From an uncultured Lachnospiraceae bacterium (GTDB lineage Bacteria > Bacillota > Clostridia > Lachnospirales > Lachnospiraceae): DNA of 64,000 nucleotides. The notes beneath the pieces were generated by a model. It made no database searches. It saw nothing but the letters and a program-made list of their open reading frames with translations, and had not been told where the DNA came from. Shown here in pieces: positions 23,943 to 34,240 of this stretch (its first letter is position 1; each line of letters opens with the position of its first letter). Location of the stretch: contig ONKG01000004.1 in NCBI GenBank assembly GCA_900318375.1, positions 1 through 64,000 of the forward strand. Direction: 5' to 3'. Position numbers and translations under genes: made by a program.

Positions 23943-24053
23943 CAATTTGTTTGAGCAGTATGTACTCTTTTATTTTACCTGTTCAGGACATCTTTGTGCT
24001 GCAGTAGGTTTTTACATCATAAAGACAGGGATCAATGGATGAGGGGTGACCAC

Positions 24054-24992
24054 ATGATTTGGAAGAAGATTCTGTTTGTTTTCAATCCGGTGGCGGGACG
24101 TTCGCAAATTCGAAACAGTCTGCTCGATATAATAGAAATTCTCAGTAAAGCCGAATACAAAGTGACATGCTATCCCACTGCGGGACGGGGAGACGCAAGA
24201 AGAGTCGTCCGTGAGAGAAAAGATGATTACCTGTATATCGTCTGTGCCGGCGGAGACGGTACCCTTGATGAAGTCGTAAGCGGAATGATGGAAAACCGGG
24301 ACAAGCCCTTTGTGCCGATTGGCTACATTCCGGCAGGAACTACAAATGATTTTGCCTCGAGCCTTCATATTCCGACAGATATGCTCAAAGCAGCAGAGGT
24401 GATCGCGCGGGGACGCACTTTCTGGTGTGATCTGGGATGTTTTAATGAAAAGGATTATTTCACTTATGTGGCTGCCTTCGGTCTGTTTACCGGCACTTCC
24501 TATCAGACACCACAGGAACTGAAAAACCAGCTGGGACATTTTGCCTACATTCTGCAGGGGATGACAGAGCTGGGGCGCATGCGTGCCTATCATATGCATG
24601 TGCAGGCAGAAGATGAGAATCATGAGCAGTTTATCATAGATGATGAGTTTGCTTTCGGAATGGTCACAAACTCGCAGTCGATCGGCGGTTTCCAGAATAT
24701 TACGGGAAAAGATGTCGACCTGCAGGACGGACTCTTTGAAGCGACTCTGATCAAGATGCCGAAAAATCCCTTCGAGATGAGTGAAATACTGTTTGGAATC
24801 GGAAATCCCGACGCAAAAACAGACATGATCGTCTCCTTCAAGAGTGCGGATATCGTTATGCAATGTGATGAGATGATTTCCTGGACGAGAGACGGTGAAT
24901 TTGCGGGCGCGTATAAGGAAGTCCGCCTCAGTCTTAAACCACGGCAGCTGCGGATCCTGGTGCCGGAAATCTTTGCGGATAAGGGGAAATGA
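24054..24992 (+). CDS. Diacylglycerol/lipid kinase, YegS/DgkB family
   Basis: The start is ATG 24054 after GAGGGGTGACCAC; an upstream in-frame ATG has no ribosome binding site. The 312-residue protein carries FVFNPVAGRSQ at the start, the nucleotide-binding GGDGTLDEVVSG and PAGTTNDFASSL, all family hallmarks. It would phosphorylate diacylglycerol or a related lipid with ATP at the inner membrane face. It overlaps the DUF2142 gene by 4 bp. In this location it may serve recycling of lipid released during surface-polymer synthesis, which is inference. Confidence 0.9.
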   Translation: MIWKKILFVFNPVAGRSQIRNSLLDIIEILSKAEYKVTCYPTAGRGDARRVVRERKDDYLYIVCAGGDGTLDEVVSGMMENRDKPFVPIGYIPAGTTNDFASSLHIPTDMLKAAEVIARGRTFWCDLGCFNEKDYFTYVAAFGLFTGTSYQTPQELKNQLGHFAYILQGMTELGRMRAYHMHVQAEDENHEQFIIDDEFAFGMVTNSQSIGGFQNITGKDVDLQDGLFEATLIKMPKNPFEMSEILFGIGNPDAKTDMIVSFKSADIVMQCDEMISWTRDGEFAGAYKEVRLSLKPRQLRILVPEIFADKGK

Positions 24993-27925
24993 TACGACAG
25001 GAAAGAGACGATAAAAAAATGAATTCTGCACGAGCAAATCAATATGCCGGAAAATTATTTCTCCTTTATTTTGCAGTGATCACCGTCATGCTCATTTGGG
25101 GGCTTTTTCACTGTACGGAGATATCCTGGACTCCCCGGAATGTCTATGCGGGAGCAGGAGCGGACTCAGAGAAGCCCGGGAAAAGCGGTTCCTCCGTCGA
25201 GCTTTTGGACGACCGGCCGCTTGAAGCTGTCACAGCTGGTGCTTTTGATTCCGGGAAGGGTATTGATGAAAAGACAAAACTGTACGGAGTGTCGATCCTG
25301 GGCTATGAGAATACCCATGGTCTGCGCTTTACACAGGAGATGATCCGCATGGAAGTGGTGGACAGTGACAGCAGGGAGGTCCTTGCAAGCGGGAGCCTGC
25401 TGCTACGCAATCACACACCTTACCCGGGAGACGGAACGCAGATGTACATTCCCCTCACCGAGCCTATCGCGGGTACACAAGGGCGGAATCTTCTGGTCCG
25501 TTTTTCCACGGAAGGCCTGACAAGAAAGGGGATTTCTTTCCATGAGGATACTGCCGGTGTGGAAGCCGGCACGGAAGAAGAACCGGTCCTGGCGGAATTG
25601 TATTATCAGAAAAAGAGCTGGAATCCCTTCATGTATCTGGTCTTCTTTTTTCTGGAGACGGCTGTAGGCCTGGCCTGTCTGGGGCTGTTTAACAAAAGAG
25701 TATTTCCGCTTACTCTGCCCGGTGAAGAAAAAAACCAGCCCCGGGCAAGGGGAGCAGTTCTGCAGAAAAGGGACATCTGCAAGCTTGTCCTTGTCCTGGG
25801 AATTGCCTTTTTGATGATTTCCTATACATATATCCATGTTGTGCGTAAGACCGCAGTGACTTCGTCGGGCGAGTTTCTTGTGCCTGCAAAGGGCGCGGAG
25901 GAGACAATAAGGCTGCACCCGGGTGACAGTGTCCGGCAGATCATCATTCCCGGGAAGGATAAACTTTCCGGCATCGGCGTCCGGCTTGAGAAAGAGGATT
26001 CCGGCGGACAGACAGACCCGGTGCTTGTGTGGGCACTCTATGAGGAGGGCAGTACGGAAGTCCTCAGCAAAGGAAGTGCGCCGCTGTCTGAGCTGAAAAA
26101 AGTGAAATCGGTTCTGCCGGGGGACACAGAGGATGAAGATCTTGCGGCGGCAGCGGCTGATTTTGTCCACCTTCCTCTGGAGCGGACCGTGGAAGAGGCA
26201 GCGGACAGGCGTCTGCTTCTGGAAATGAAGGTGCAGGAGCAGGAGGCGGATGAGGAAACGGCTCTTGTATTTACCGCCAGCGGACAGACAAACGGATTTT
26301 TACAGTATCAGGAAGCCGGCAATAAAAAAGAGCAGGGGGCAGTTTCCGCGGACGGAACGGAAGCGGATTCCCCCCTGGAGATCTGCCTGATCGGTCTCTA
26401 TCGGAACAACGGGTTTTTAAAGGGAATGTTCCTTGCAGTCGGCGCAGTTCTCCTTGTGATGACCTGCGGACTCTATTTTGCCTCGAAACTGTATAAAGAC
26501 CGCGCGGCCTGTATGTATTTGTGCAGTGCCTTGTGCATGGGAATGATCTTCAGTTTCATGACGCCGGCATATACGATTTCCGACGAACGCACACATATAG
26601 ACACTGTTTATATTGTCTCTAACCGGCTTCTGGGGATCAATGATGAACCGGGACCCCTGCGGGCTTATAGACGCGCCTGCGATGTGGATACCTCTATTGC
26701 GAATACGATGCCGGTCACTGTTCAGAGATACCGCGCAGCCGCGACGGAATTGTTCCGGCCTGGGGAAACAGATGCTGTGAATGGATCCTCCGGGAAGGAA
26801 CTGACAGCTGCCTATAGCCGCAACGCAATCACCAATGTACCCATGCTCTGTTATGTTCCTGCGGCACTGGGCTTTACAATTGCCAGACTTTTGGGCAGGA
26901 ATATGATCACCATGATCATGTTCGCCCGCTGGTTCAACCTGATTGCAGGCGTTCTGATCATCCGGGCTGCTTTGCGGAGGATGCCTTACGGAGCTGCATG
27001 TATGGCGGCCGTCGCCCTCTTTCCCAAGACATTGCAGATGATGGCCTCCTGTTCCTATGACGGGATGATCATTGCAGGGACTTTTCTGTTTATCGCCTAT
27101 GCTCTGGCGGCAGTCTGTGAAGACAATTACAGTATCATAGACCTGATGGTACTCCTTCTGTCGGGATTTTACGTCGCGTCATGCAAGGGAGGTGTTTTCC
27201 TGCCGGTCCTCTGTATAGTCTTTATGATTCCCTTTGCCGGGAAAGGCAGATCTGCAGGCAAAAAGAAACGGAAAATCTGGACCTGGATCATAGCGGCCAT
27301 TCCGGGAAGCGCTGTCCTCCTCTTTGCCTTCAAATATGTCAGAAGGGTTCTGGGACTGCTGGGAAGAGATTCTTCCGCGGCAACGGCTGCTCTCGGGAGC
27401 AGAAAGGTCTATTCACTCGCCGATTTCGTTCATTCTCCCCTGAAACTGGTCCGTATTTTTGTCAATACGATTTCTGTGCGCGGCGACGGCCTCGTCGGTG
27501 AACTTGTGGGCAAGAATCTGTCTCAGAAATGGTATCTGGTCTATGCTTTTATTGTGCTCGCCATACTGGGGGTTCTGAGCCGGAAACTGTCCGCAGGGAC
27601 GGATGACGGAGACACACTGACTGCGGAAGGAGGAAGGGGCCGCCTGCGGACCGGAGGAAAGGTCTGGATCTTTTTCCTGGCTGTCTGCAGTACAGCTCTG
27701 ATCTTTTTGTCCATGCTGGTCGCCTTTACGTCAAAAGGAATGGGATATATTGAAGGACTGCAGGGCCGGTATTTTCTTCCGGTCGCCCCCCTGGTCTTTC
27801 TGTCGGCAGACAATAATGCTGTACGAAGGGACGGATTCCCCGACGGCACGCTTCTCTACACTGCGGACATACTTCTTGTCATCACCTTCTGTGAGATCAT
27901 GATGTACTATATCGGCGGCGCATAA
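24989..27925 (+). CDS. DUF2142 large membrane protein (copy 1)
   Basis: The 978-residue protein has an N-terminal membrane segment, a long soluble beta-rich part, a further membrane segment near residue 265 with another soluble part, and a C-terminal half with about nine membrane helices. The DUF2142 signature is ISDERTHIDTVYIVSNRLLG, just after a membrane helix, which resembles the catalytic loop of GT-C glycosyltransferases. It may polymerise or transfer a sugar from a lipid carrier outside the membrane. The start at 24989 overlaps the kinase stop; ATG 25019 is an alternative behind AGGAAAGAG. A paralogue lies at 37227. Confidence 0.85.
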   Translation: MIRQERDDKKMNSARANQYAGKLFLLYFAVITVMLIWGLFHCTEISWTPRNVYAGAGADSEKPGKSGSSVELLDDRPLEAVTAGAFDSGKGIDEKTKLYGVSILGYENTHGLRFTQEMIRMEVVDSDSREVLASGSLLLRNHTPYPGDGTQMYIPLTEPIAGTQGRNLLVRFSTEGLTRKGISFHEDTAGVEAGTEEEPVLAELYYQKKSWNPFMYLVFFFLETAVGLACLGLFNKRVFPLTLPGEEKNQPRARGAVLQKRDICKLVLVLGIAFLMISYTYIHVVRKTAVTSSGEFLVPAKGAEETIRLHPGDSVRQIIIPGKDKLSGIGVRLEKEDSGGQTDPVLVWALYEEGSTEVLSKGSAPLSELKKVKSVLPGDTEDEDLAAAAADFVHLPLERTVEEAADRRLLLEMKVQEQEADEETALVFTASGQTNGFLQYQEAGNKKEQGAVSADGTEADSPLEICLIGLYRNNGFLKGMFLAVGAVLLVMTCGLYFASKLYKDRAACMYLCSALCMGMIFSFMTPAYTISDERTHIDTVYIVSNRLLGINDEPGPLRAYRRACDVDTSIANTMPVTVQRYRAAATELFRPGETDAVNGSSGKELTAAYSRNAITNVPMLCYVPAALGFTIARLLGRNMITMIMFARWFNLIAGVLIIRAALRRMPYGAACMAAVALFPKTLQMMASCSYDGMIIAGTFLFIAYALAAVCEDNYSIIDLMVLLLSGFYVASCKGGVFLPVLCIVFMIPFAGKGRSAGKKKRKIWTWIIAAIPGSAVLLFAFKYVRRVLGLLGRDSSAATAALGSRKVYSLADFVHSPLKLVRIFVNTISVRGDGLVGELVGKNLSQKWYLVYAFIVLAILGVLSRKLSAGTDDGDTLTAEGGRGRLRTGGKVWIFFLAVCSTALIFLSMLVAFTSKGMGYIEGLQGRYFLPVAPLVFLSADNNAVRRDGFPDGTLLYTADILLVITFCEIMMYYIGGA

Positions 27926-28019
27926 TAATGATGGGGAAAAGACAGACACATGTGTTATGAGGCTGTTGTTTTGTCCAAATCCTGCCATATATGTGAGGCC
28001 CGGTCGGTAATTACGTCAA

Positions 28020-28048
28020 TTGTAGAGCAGGAGGGAATAGTGTATAAT
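28020..28048 (+). promoter_or_regulatory. Promoter for the glycosyltransferase-rhamnose operon
   Basis: TTGTAG (28020-28025), 17 bp, TATAAT (28043-28048), about 30 bp before the start at 28081. The -10 box is consensus. Confidence 0.65.
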
Positions 28049-28080
28049 AGCCTGTATGCCAAAAAGGAAGGCTCTGAGAA

Positions 28081-28986
28081 ATGAAAAAAGTAAATATTTT
28101 ATTGTCCGCCTGGAACGGCGAAAAATACATCTGCGAGCAGCTGGACAGCCTGCTTGCGCAGACTTACCCCGATATCGAAATCCATGTCAGGGACGACGGA
28201 TCCTCAGACAGAACAAGGGAGATCGTCAAAGAGTATCTTGTTCATCCCAATGTAAAGCTTTATGAGGGGGAGAACCTGGGATTCAGGGGAAGCTTTGCAT
28301 GGCTTCTGGCCAACTGCAGGGACGCGGATTATTATGCCTATTGCGACCAGGACGATATCTGGATGCCGGAAAAGATCAGCCGCGCTGTCAAGGCCCTCTC
28401 CAAATATGATGATATTCCCGCTATATATCTGGGAGACTTTTACTGGGGCGATGATCAATGCAGACCTCAGTGGCAGTACAAAAATGCCGACAGAGAACAT
28501 ACACTCGTCAAATATATCACCTCGGGGGATATGAACACCTTCGGATTTACCGAGGTCTTCAATGAGTGCTGCGCGGCGGGGATCCGTGACAGGAAACCGC
28601 TCACTCTCTGTGCCCATGACCAGATCAATTACCTCTACTGCAGGTGCAAGGGCAAGGTGATCTGGGATAAAAAGCCGACAGCCTATTACAGAAGGCACGG
28701 CGACAATGCTTCCCCGCAGGAGCTCGTCGGCGGAAACAGACTGACACATACCCTGTGGCAGGTCAGGACTTTTCTGCTGCAGTCCGGAAGGGAAAGGGTA
28801 TATGAGAAGTTTCAGGAATTCTACGATGCCTATTCCGATATCATGGATGACAAGGAAAAGAAGACTTTTGAACTGTACCTGAACAAAGGACATCAGTTTA
28901 AAAAGGCTCTCTACAGGGGGCGTTACAGAGACAAGGCAGCAGAGGAACTGATGATGAGAACCCTGTTCCTGCTGGGCAGAATTTAG
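28081..28986 (+). CDS. Glycosyltransferase family 2
   Basis: The 301-residue protein has the GT2 GT-A fold start (VNILLSAWNGEKYICEQLDS), HVRDDGSSDRT and YCDQDDIWMPEK, close to rhamnosyltransferase-type enzymes of polysaccharide clusters. It uses a nucleotide sugar and acts at the cytoplasmic membrane face. Given the dTDP-rhamnose genes in the same cluster it may transfer rhamnose; the donor is inferred. It begins a run of close genes to 44063. Confidence 0.9.
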   Translation: MKKVNILLSAWNGEKYICEQLDSLLAQTYPDIEIHVRDDGSSDRTREIVKEYLVHPNVKLYEGENLGFRGSFAWLLANCRDADYYAYCDQDDIWMPEKISRAVKALSKYDDIPAIYLGDFYWGDDQCRPQWQYKNADREHTLVKYITSGDMNTFGFTEVFNECCAAGIRDRKPLTLCAHDQINYLYCRCKGKVIWDKKPTAYYRRHGDNASPQELVGGNRLTHTLWQVRTFLLQSGRERVYEKFQEFYDAYSDIMDDKEKKTFELYLNKGHQFKKALYRGRYRDKAAEELMMRTLFLLGRI

Positions 28987-29009
28987 ATTCCTTCAAGAAG
29001 GGAAGAACT

Positions 29010-29864
29010 ATGCTTTATAGAGAATATGATGAAAAGACTCTGAAGAAGCTCCAGAAAACAGAACTGGAGATTCTGAAGGATTTTGACGAGCTTTGCAGGG
29101 AGAACGGACTCTCCTATTTCGGCGGCGGCGGCACAGCCATCGGCGCGGTCCGTCACAAGGGTATGATCCCCTGGGACGATGACATCGATGTCGGCCTCGT
29201 CCGGAAGGACTACGTCAAATTTCTCCGCATTGCAAAGCAGAAAAAATGGAGAGAAAAGTACAATGTCATCAACGCGGAGACCATGGAAAATTATCCTCTG
29301 ATGTCGACGCGCTGGTGCAAAAAGGGGACAAAATTCAAAGAGGATGCCCTCAAGACGCTGGATGGCGATCTGGGTATTTTTCTGGATGTCTATTGTTTTG
29401 ACAATATTCCCGACAACGAGCTTCTTATGAAAATCCACGGATGGCGCAGCTGGTTCTGGGGGAAACTTTTGATCCTCTACTGGCTGGACGAGCCGGTCCT
29501 GTATTTTGACGGTTTTCTGGGAAAAGCAGTGACAGGCATCTGCAAGGGAGTTCACCTGGGGATGCGGGGGCTGCATATCTCTCCCCGCTGGCTCTACAGA
29601 CATACCAAACGGGTCACTACCTGTTATGACGGAAAAGAGACCAGGCGTGTCAATTATATGCACGATCCTCGTCCCTTTATCAGTATAATGAACAAATCGG
29701 ATATTTTCCCGGTGCGCAGGATGGAGTTCTCCGGACAGGAAATCTGTGTCCCTGCAAATGTCGAGGCCTATCTGGACAGACGCTTCGGTGACTATATGAC
29801 ACTTCCGCCTGAGGACAAGAGGCATAACCATCCCCCTTACGAACTGGATTTCGGGGAGGAATAA
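29010..29864 (+). CDS. LicD-family phosphotransferase
   Basis: The 284-residue protein has the LicD core: YFGGGGTAIGAVRHKGMIPW followed by DDDIDVGLVRKDY (residues about 35-67), where the aspartates bind metal. LicD proteins transfer phosphocholine or other phospho-groups from CDP-linked donors onto teichoic acids or capsules. No choline activation gene (licC-like) was seen in the window, so the donor is unknown. It sits between a glycosyltransferase and the flippase, with 1-bp spacing to the latter. Confidence 0.88.
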   Translation: MLYREYDEKTLKKLQKTELEILKDFDELCRENGLSYFGGGGTAIGAVRHKGMIPWDDDIDVGLVRKDYVKFLRIAKQKKWREKYNVINAETMENYPLMSTRWCKKGTKFKEDALKTLDGDLGIFLDVYCFDNIPDNELLMKIHGWRSWFWGKLLILYWLDEPVLYFDGFLGKAVTGICKGVHLGMRGLHISPRWLYRHTKRVTTCYDGKETRRVNYMHDPRPFISIMNKSDIFPVRRMEFSGQEICVPANVEAYLDRRFGDYMTLPPEDKRHNHPPYELDFGEE

Positions 29865-29865
29865 T

Positions 29866-31323
29866 GTGCGCAAGAAATCAATAGGGGCCAATGCGGTCCT
29901 GAATCTGATCAAGGTGGCCAGTACCATACTGTTCCCTCTGATCACCTTTCCCTACATTTCCCGTGTCCTGCAGGTGGATAATGTCGGAAAGATCAATTAT
30001 GGTACTTCGGTAGTCAATTATTTTGCCCTGATTGCCGCCCTGGGCGTGAACATATATGGTGTGCGGGAGGGAAGCCGGCGCAAAAAAGGAAGGGCGTTTG
30101 ACAACTTTGCCTCAGAGGTCTTTTCTCTGAATCTGCTGGCTACATTTGTGTCCTACTTGTCGCTGGCCTTGCTGCTCCTGTTTGTACCCAAATTCCGGGA
30201 CTACAGACTGGTGATCATGATTTTGAGCCTGTCCATTGTGCTGACGACATTCGGGATTGAATGGGTCAATACGGTCTTTGAGGATTACCTCTATATTACG
30301 GTACGAAGTCTGATCGTACAGATCCTGTGTATGGCCGGAATGTTCCTGTTCATAAAAAAACCGGAAGATTATCTCAAGTATGCCGTCATCACAGTCTTGT
30401 CCAGCGGGATCACCTGTGTGGCCAACTGGATTTACTGCAGAAGGTATACACGGCTCCGTCTGATCCTGACTGCCGCAGTCTTTACGCATCTGAAACCGAT
30501 GCTGATCTTTTTTGCCAATCACCTGGCAATCACGATCTATGTCACGGCAGATACGACAATGCTGGGCTGGATGAAGGGGGACTATTATTCAGGTCTTTAC
30601 GCAGTTTCCGTAAAAGTGTATCAATGCGTCAAGAGCCTGATGACGGCTGTCTATATGGTCACGATCCCGGAACTTTCCAGACAGGCTTCCTCAGGGGAAA
30701 AAGAGAAGTATAAAAAGCTTCTGACCAATATTTCCTGTACCATCATTCTGCTCATACTTCCCTGTATGGCGGGAATGATCGCCTTTGCCCGCAATATTGT
30801 TATCCTGATCTCCGGCAGCAGCTACGAAGCGGCGACACCGTCCCTTCAGATCCTGGGCGTAGCCCTGATCTTTGCTGTCGCGAGCGGAGTGGTCGTCAAC
30901 TGTATCAATACCCCGAACGGACTGGAAAAGTACAGCCTTTTTGCAACGGTCATAGCGGCTGTCGTCAATGTGATCCTGAACATTTTCCTGATTCCTGTCA
31001 TGGCGCAGAACGGCGCGGCCCTGACGACTGTGCTGGCTGAGGTCACCGTATTTGCTATCTGCGTCTATCGCCTGTCGGACGTCGGAGCCTATGTGAATGT
31101 CAGGGAGATCCTGAGAGAATTACTGATCGCCGCAGCAGGATCGGCGCTGGTCTTCCTGGTCAGGTATGCTCTGGGCCGTTTTATCACAGGATCCCTGCTC
31201 ATGCTCCTTCTGGGTATCCTGATCAGTCCGCTTGTGTACGCTGCTTTTCTGGGAATTGCGCGTGACAGGTACTTTCTCTCCGCGCTCGGCGGGGGGCTGA
31301 AGAAGATACGAAAACAACAATAA
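29866..31323 (+). CDS. Polysaccharide flippase (Wzx/RfbX-like, MATE/MOP superfamily)
   Basis: The start is GTG 29866, after GGGGAGGAATAAT. The 485-residue protein has about 12-14 membrane helices, beginning with AVLNLIKVASTILFPLITFP and YISRVLQVDNVGKINYGTS, which is the hallmark N-terminus of O-antigen and teichoic-acid repeat-unit flippases. It would move the lipid-linked repeat unit across the membrane. It follows licD directly and precedes the rhamnose genes. Confidence 0.92.
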   Translation: MRKKSIGANAVLNLIKVASTILFPLITFPYISRVLQVDNVGKINYGTSVVNYFALIAALGVNIYGVREGSRRKKGRAFDNFASEVFSLNLLATFVSYLSLALLLLFVPKFRDYRLVIMILSLSIVLTTFGIEWVNTVFEDYLYITVRSLIVQILCMAGMFLFIKKPEDYLKYAVITVLSSGITCVANWIYCRRYTRLRLILTAAVFTHLKPMLIFFANHLAITIYVTADTTMLGWMKGDYYSGLYAVSVKVYQCVKSLMTAVYMVTIPELSRQASSGEKEKYKKLLTNISCTIILLILPCMAGMIAFARNIVILISGSSYEAATPSLQILGVALIFAVASGVVVNCINTPNGLEKYSLFATVIAAVVNVILNIFLIPVMAQNGAALTTVLAEVTVFAICVYRLSDVGAYVNVREILRELLIAAAGSALVFLVRYALGRFITGSLLMLLLGILISPLVYAAFLGIARDRYFLSALGGGLKKIRKQQ

Positions 31324-31404
31324 GCAGTGATCATTGCGGCTGATGATGCTGCAGCCGGAAAACAGTGAGTTATCAATCATTTATCATTTCATGAGGAGTC
31401 AGAT

Positions 31405-32424
31405 ATGAATATTATCGTGACCGGCGGCGCCGGATTTATAGGAAGTAATTTTATTTTTTACGAACTGGAAAAGCATCCGGAGGATCGTTTCATCTGCGTG
31501 GATAAGCTGACCTATGCGGGAAATCTTTCCACCCTCGCGCCGGTGATGGACAAGCCGAATTTCCGCTTTGTCAAGATGGATATCTGTGACCGGGAAGGAA
31601 TCTACCGCCTTTTCGAAGAAGAAAAACCCGATATCGTCGTCAACTTTGCTGCGGAATCTCATGTGGACCGCTCTATCGAGAATCCGGAGATCTTCCTGCA
31701 GACAAATATTATCGGAACCTCTACACTGATGGATGCCTGCCGCAAATACGGCATCACACGTTACCATCAGGTTTCCACGGATGAGGTCTACGGAGATCTT
31801 CCGCTGGACCGGCCGGATCTTTTCTTTACCGAGGAGACACCGATCCACACCAGCAGCCCCTACAGCAGTTCAAAGGCTTCTGCAGATCTTCTGGTGCTGG
31901 CATATCACAGGACCTATGGACTCCCTGTCTCCATCAGCCGCTGTTCCAACAACTATGGTCCCTACCATTTCCCGGAGAAGCTGATCCCTCTGATGGTCAT
32001 CAATGCACTGCATGATAAGCCTCTTCCCGTTTACGGTGAGGGTCTCAATGTGCGCGACTGGCTGTATGTGGAGGATCATTGCAAGGCGATCGATCTGGTT
32101 ATGCGCAAGGGCACAGTCGGAGAAGTCTATAATATCGGCGGCCACAATGAGATGAAGAATATCGATATCGTGAAACTGATCTGCAAGGAACTGGGAAAAC
32201 CCGAGAGCCTGATCACTTACGTGACAGACCGCAAAGGCCACGATATGCGTTACGCGATCGATCCGACCAAGATCCACAATGAGCTCGGATGGCTGCCGGA
32301 GACCATGTTCAAAGATGGTATCAAGAAGACGATCCGCTGGTATCTCGACAATCAGGCCTGGTGGCAGCCCATCATCGACGGAGAATACCAGAATTATTAT
32401 GAGCAGATGTACGGCGGCCGTTGA
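31405..32424 (+). CDS. rfbB: dTDP-glucose 4,6-dehydratase
   Basis: The 339-residue protein is an extended short-chain dehydrogenase with [10 protein letters not shown] for NAD binding (residues 7-16), the STDEVYGDL motif and a YSSSK catalytic Tyr-Lys pair (about 153-157). It converts dTDP-glucose to dTDP-4-keto-6-deoxyglucose, the second step of dTDP-L-rhamnose synthesis. The ATG follows GAGGAGTCAGAT. rfbD lies 54 bp downstream and rfbC farther on; rfbA is not in the window. Confidence 0.95.
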   Translation: MNIIVTGGAGFIGSNFIFYELEKHPEDRFICVDKLTYAGNLSTLAPVMDKPNFRFVKMDICDREGIYRLFEEEKPDIVVNFAAESHVDRSIENPEIFLQTNIIGTSTLMDACRKYGITRYHQVSTDEVYGDLPLDRPDLFFTEETPIHTSSPYSSSKASADLLVLAYHRTYGLPVSISRCSNNYGPYHFPEKLIPLMVINALHDKPLPVYGEGLNVRDWLYVEDHCKAIDLVMRKGTVGEVYNIGGHNEMKNIDIVKLICKELGKPESLITYVTDRKGHDMRYAIDPTKIHNELGWLPETMFKDGIKKTIRWYLDNQAWWQPIIDGEYQNYYEQMYGGR

Positions 32425-32478
32425 CCCCTGTGCCGGGGAGCAGAAAGACAGCCGCTGCCGAGAAAAGAGGACAGAGAT

Positions 32479-33387
32479 ATGAAGGTACTGGTGACCGGTG
32501 TCAACGGACAGCTTGGACATGATGTAATGAATGAACTTGCAAAAAGAGGACATGAAGGGATCGGAAGCGATCTTGCGCCCGCTTATGCAGGGGTCATGGA
32601 CGGAACCGCGGTAACAGGCATGCCCTATATCTCTCTGGATATTACCGACCGGGAGAGTGTTCTGGAAGCCATCCGGAACTGCCGTCCTGACGCAGTCGTT
32701 CACTGTGCGGCGTGGACCGCTGTCGATCTGGCGGAAGATGAGGACAAGGCGGACAAGGTGCGCGCCATCAATGCGCAGGGAACGCAGAATATTGCGGACG
32801 CATGCAAAGAGACCGACTGTGTCATGCTCTATCTGAGCACGGACTATGTATTTGACGGCCAGGGCACGGAGCCCTGGAAACCGGACTGTAAAGACTATAA
32901 ACCTCTCAATGTCTACGGTCAGACCAAGCTGGAGGGGGAACTGGCAGTTTCCGGAACACTGGACAAATATTTTATTGTCCGGATCGCCTGGGTGTTCGGC
33001 GTGAACGGAAAGAATTTCATCAAAACCATGCTCAATGTGGGAAAGACACACGATACCGTCCGCGTCGTCAATGATCAGATCGGAACGCCTACTTACACCT
33101 TTGATCTGGCAAGACTCCTGGTCGACATGATCGAGACAGACAAATACGGGTATTACCACGCTACCAATGAAGGCGGATATATCTCATGGTATGACTTTAC
33201 CTGCGAGATCTACCGTCAGGCAGGATATGATACCAGGGTAATTCCCGTGACAACGCAGGAATATGGCCTGTCCAAAGCGGCGCGGCCCTTCAACAGCCGT
33301 CTGGATAAATCCAAACTCAGGGAAAAGGGATTCACTCCGCTTCCCGACTGGAAGGATGCTCTGGCCAGATTTTTGAAAACACAGTGA
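32479..33387 (+). CDS. rfbD: dTDP-4-dehydrorhamnose reductase
   Basis: The 302-residue protein has the Rossmann start VTGVNGQLGHDV, the motif STDYVFDG (about 116-123) and YGQTKLEGE with the catalytic Tyr and Lys. It makes the last reduction to dTDP-L-rhamnose with NAD(P)H. The Asn/Asp-rich inserts are normal for this family. It is co-directional with rfbB. Confidence 0.95.
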   Translation: MKVLVTGVNGQLGHDVMNELAKRGHEGIGSDLAPAYAGVMDGTAVTGMPYISLDITDRESVLEAIRNCRPDAVVHCAAWTAVDLAEDEDKADKVRAINAQGTQNIADACKETDCVMLYLSTDYVFDGQGTEPWKPDCKDYKPLNVYGQTKLEGELAVSGTLDKYFIVRIAWVFGVNGKNFIKTMLNVGKTHDTVRVVNDQIGTPTYTFDLARLLVDMIETDKYGYYHATNEGGYISWYDFTCEIYRQAGYDTRVIPVTTQEYGLSKAARPFNSRLDKSKLREKGFTPLPDWKDALARFLKTQ

Positions 33388-33436
33388 GAAATATATTCTG
33401 TGCCCGGACTTGCGCCCCGGCAGGAGGACTGATTTT

Positions 33437-34228
33437 ATGAAACAACTGCATACCTTTGCTGTCTGCGCTTACAAGGAGAGCCCCTATCTGGAGGAATGTA
33501 TTCGGTCGCTGCTCTTCCAGACGGTCAGTAGCAATATTATAATTGCCACTTCCACGCCGAACGATTATATTTCTTCCATCGCAGAGAAATATGATCTTCC
33601 CCTGATCGTCAATCCGGGAGAGAGCGGGATCACCCAGGACTGGAACTTTGCCTATACGCACACGGACAGCAAATATGTCACGATCGCCCACCAGGATGAT
33701 ATCTATGATGCCGAATACCTGGAGACAGCATTGAAAAAGCTGGAGGGCGCCCGCAGACCCCTGATTTTCTTCAGCGATTATTATGAGATCCGGGAGAATG
33801 AAAAGACCTACAGCAACCGCCTGCTGAGGATCAAGCGGCTCATGCTGCTGCCCATCCGCCTGCCCATGGCGGAACAGTCCCGCTGGATCCGGAGGCGCAT
33901 CCTTTCCTTCGGGTCTCCGATCTGCTGTCCATCCGTCACATTTGCCAAAGCCAATCTTCCCTATGCGGTGTTTCAGCATGGCTTCAGGGCCTGTGAGGAC
34001 TGGCAGGCATGGGAGATGATCTCAAAGCTCAAAGGGGATTTTCTGTACTCTCCCAGGGCGCTGATGGGACATCGGATTCACGAGGGATCCGAGACCTCGG
34101 CCATCATAGAAGACCACGGCAGAACAGAAGAAGAGTACATCATGTACCGCAAATTCTGGCCGGATAAAATTGCCCGCATGCTCAACAGGGCATATTCGAC
34201 GGCGCAGGGATCAAATCATCTCGAGTAA
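33437..34228 (+). CDS. Glycosyltransferase family 2
   Basis: The start is ATG 33437 behind CAGGAGGACTGATTTT. The 263-residue protein has the GT2 start TFAVCAYKESPYLEECIRSL, IVNPGESGITQDWNFAY and IAHQDDIYDAEYLE, the DXD-like metal site. It probably transfers a sugar within the repeat unit. Acceptor and donor cannot be read from the sequence. Confidence 0.88.
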   Translation: MKQLHTFAVCAYKESPYLEECIRSLLFQTVSSNIIIATSTPNDYISSIAEKYDLPLIVNPGESGITQDWNFAYTHTDSKYVTIAHQDDIYDAEYLETALKKLEGARRPLIFFSDYYEIRENEKTYSNRLLRIKRLMLLPIRLPMAEQSRWIRRRILSFGSPICCPSVTFAKANLPYAVFQHGFRACEDWQAWEMISKLKGDFLYSPRALMGHRIHEGSETSAIIEDHGRTEEEYIMYRKFWPDKIARMLNRAYSTAQGSNHLE

Positions 34229-34240
34229 CAGGGAAATTCT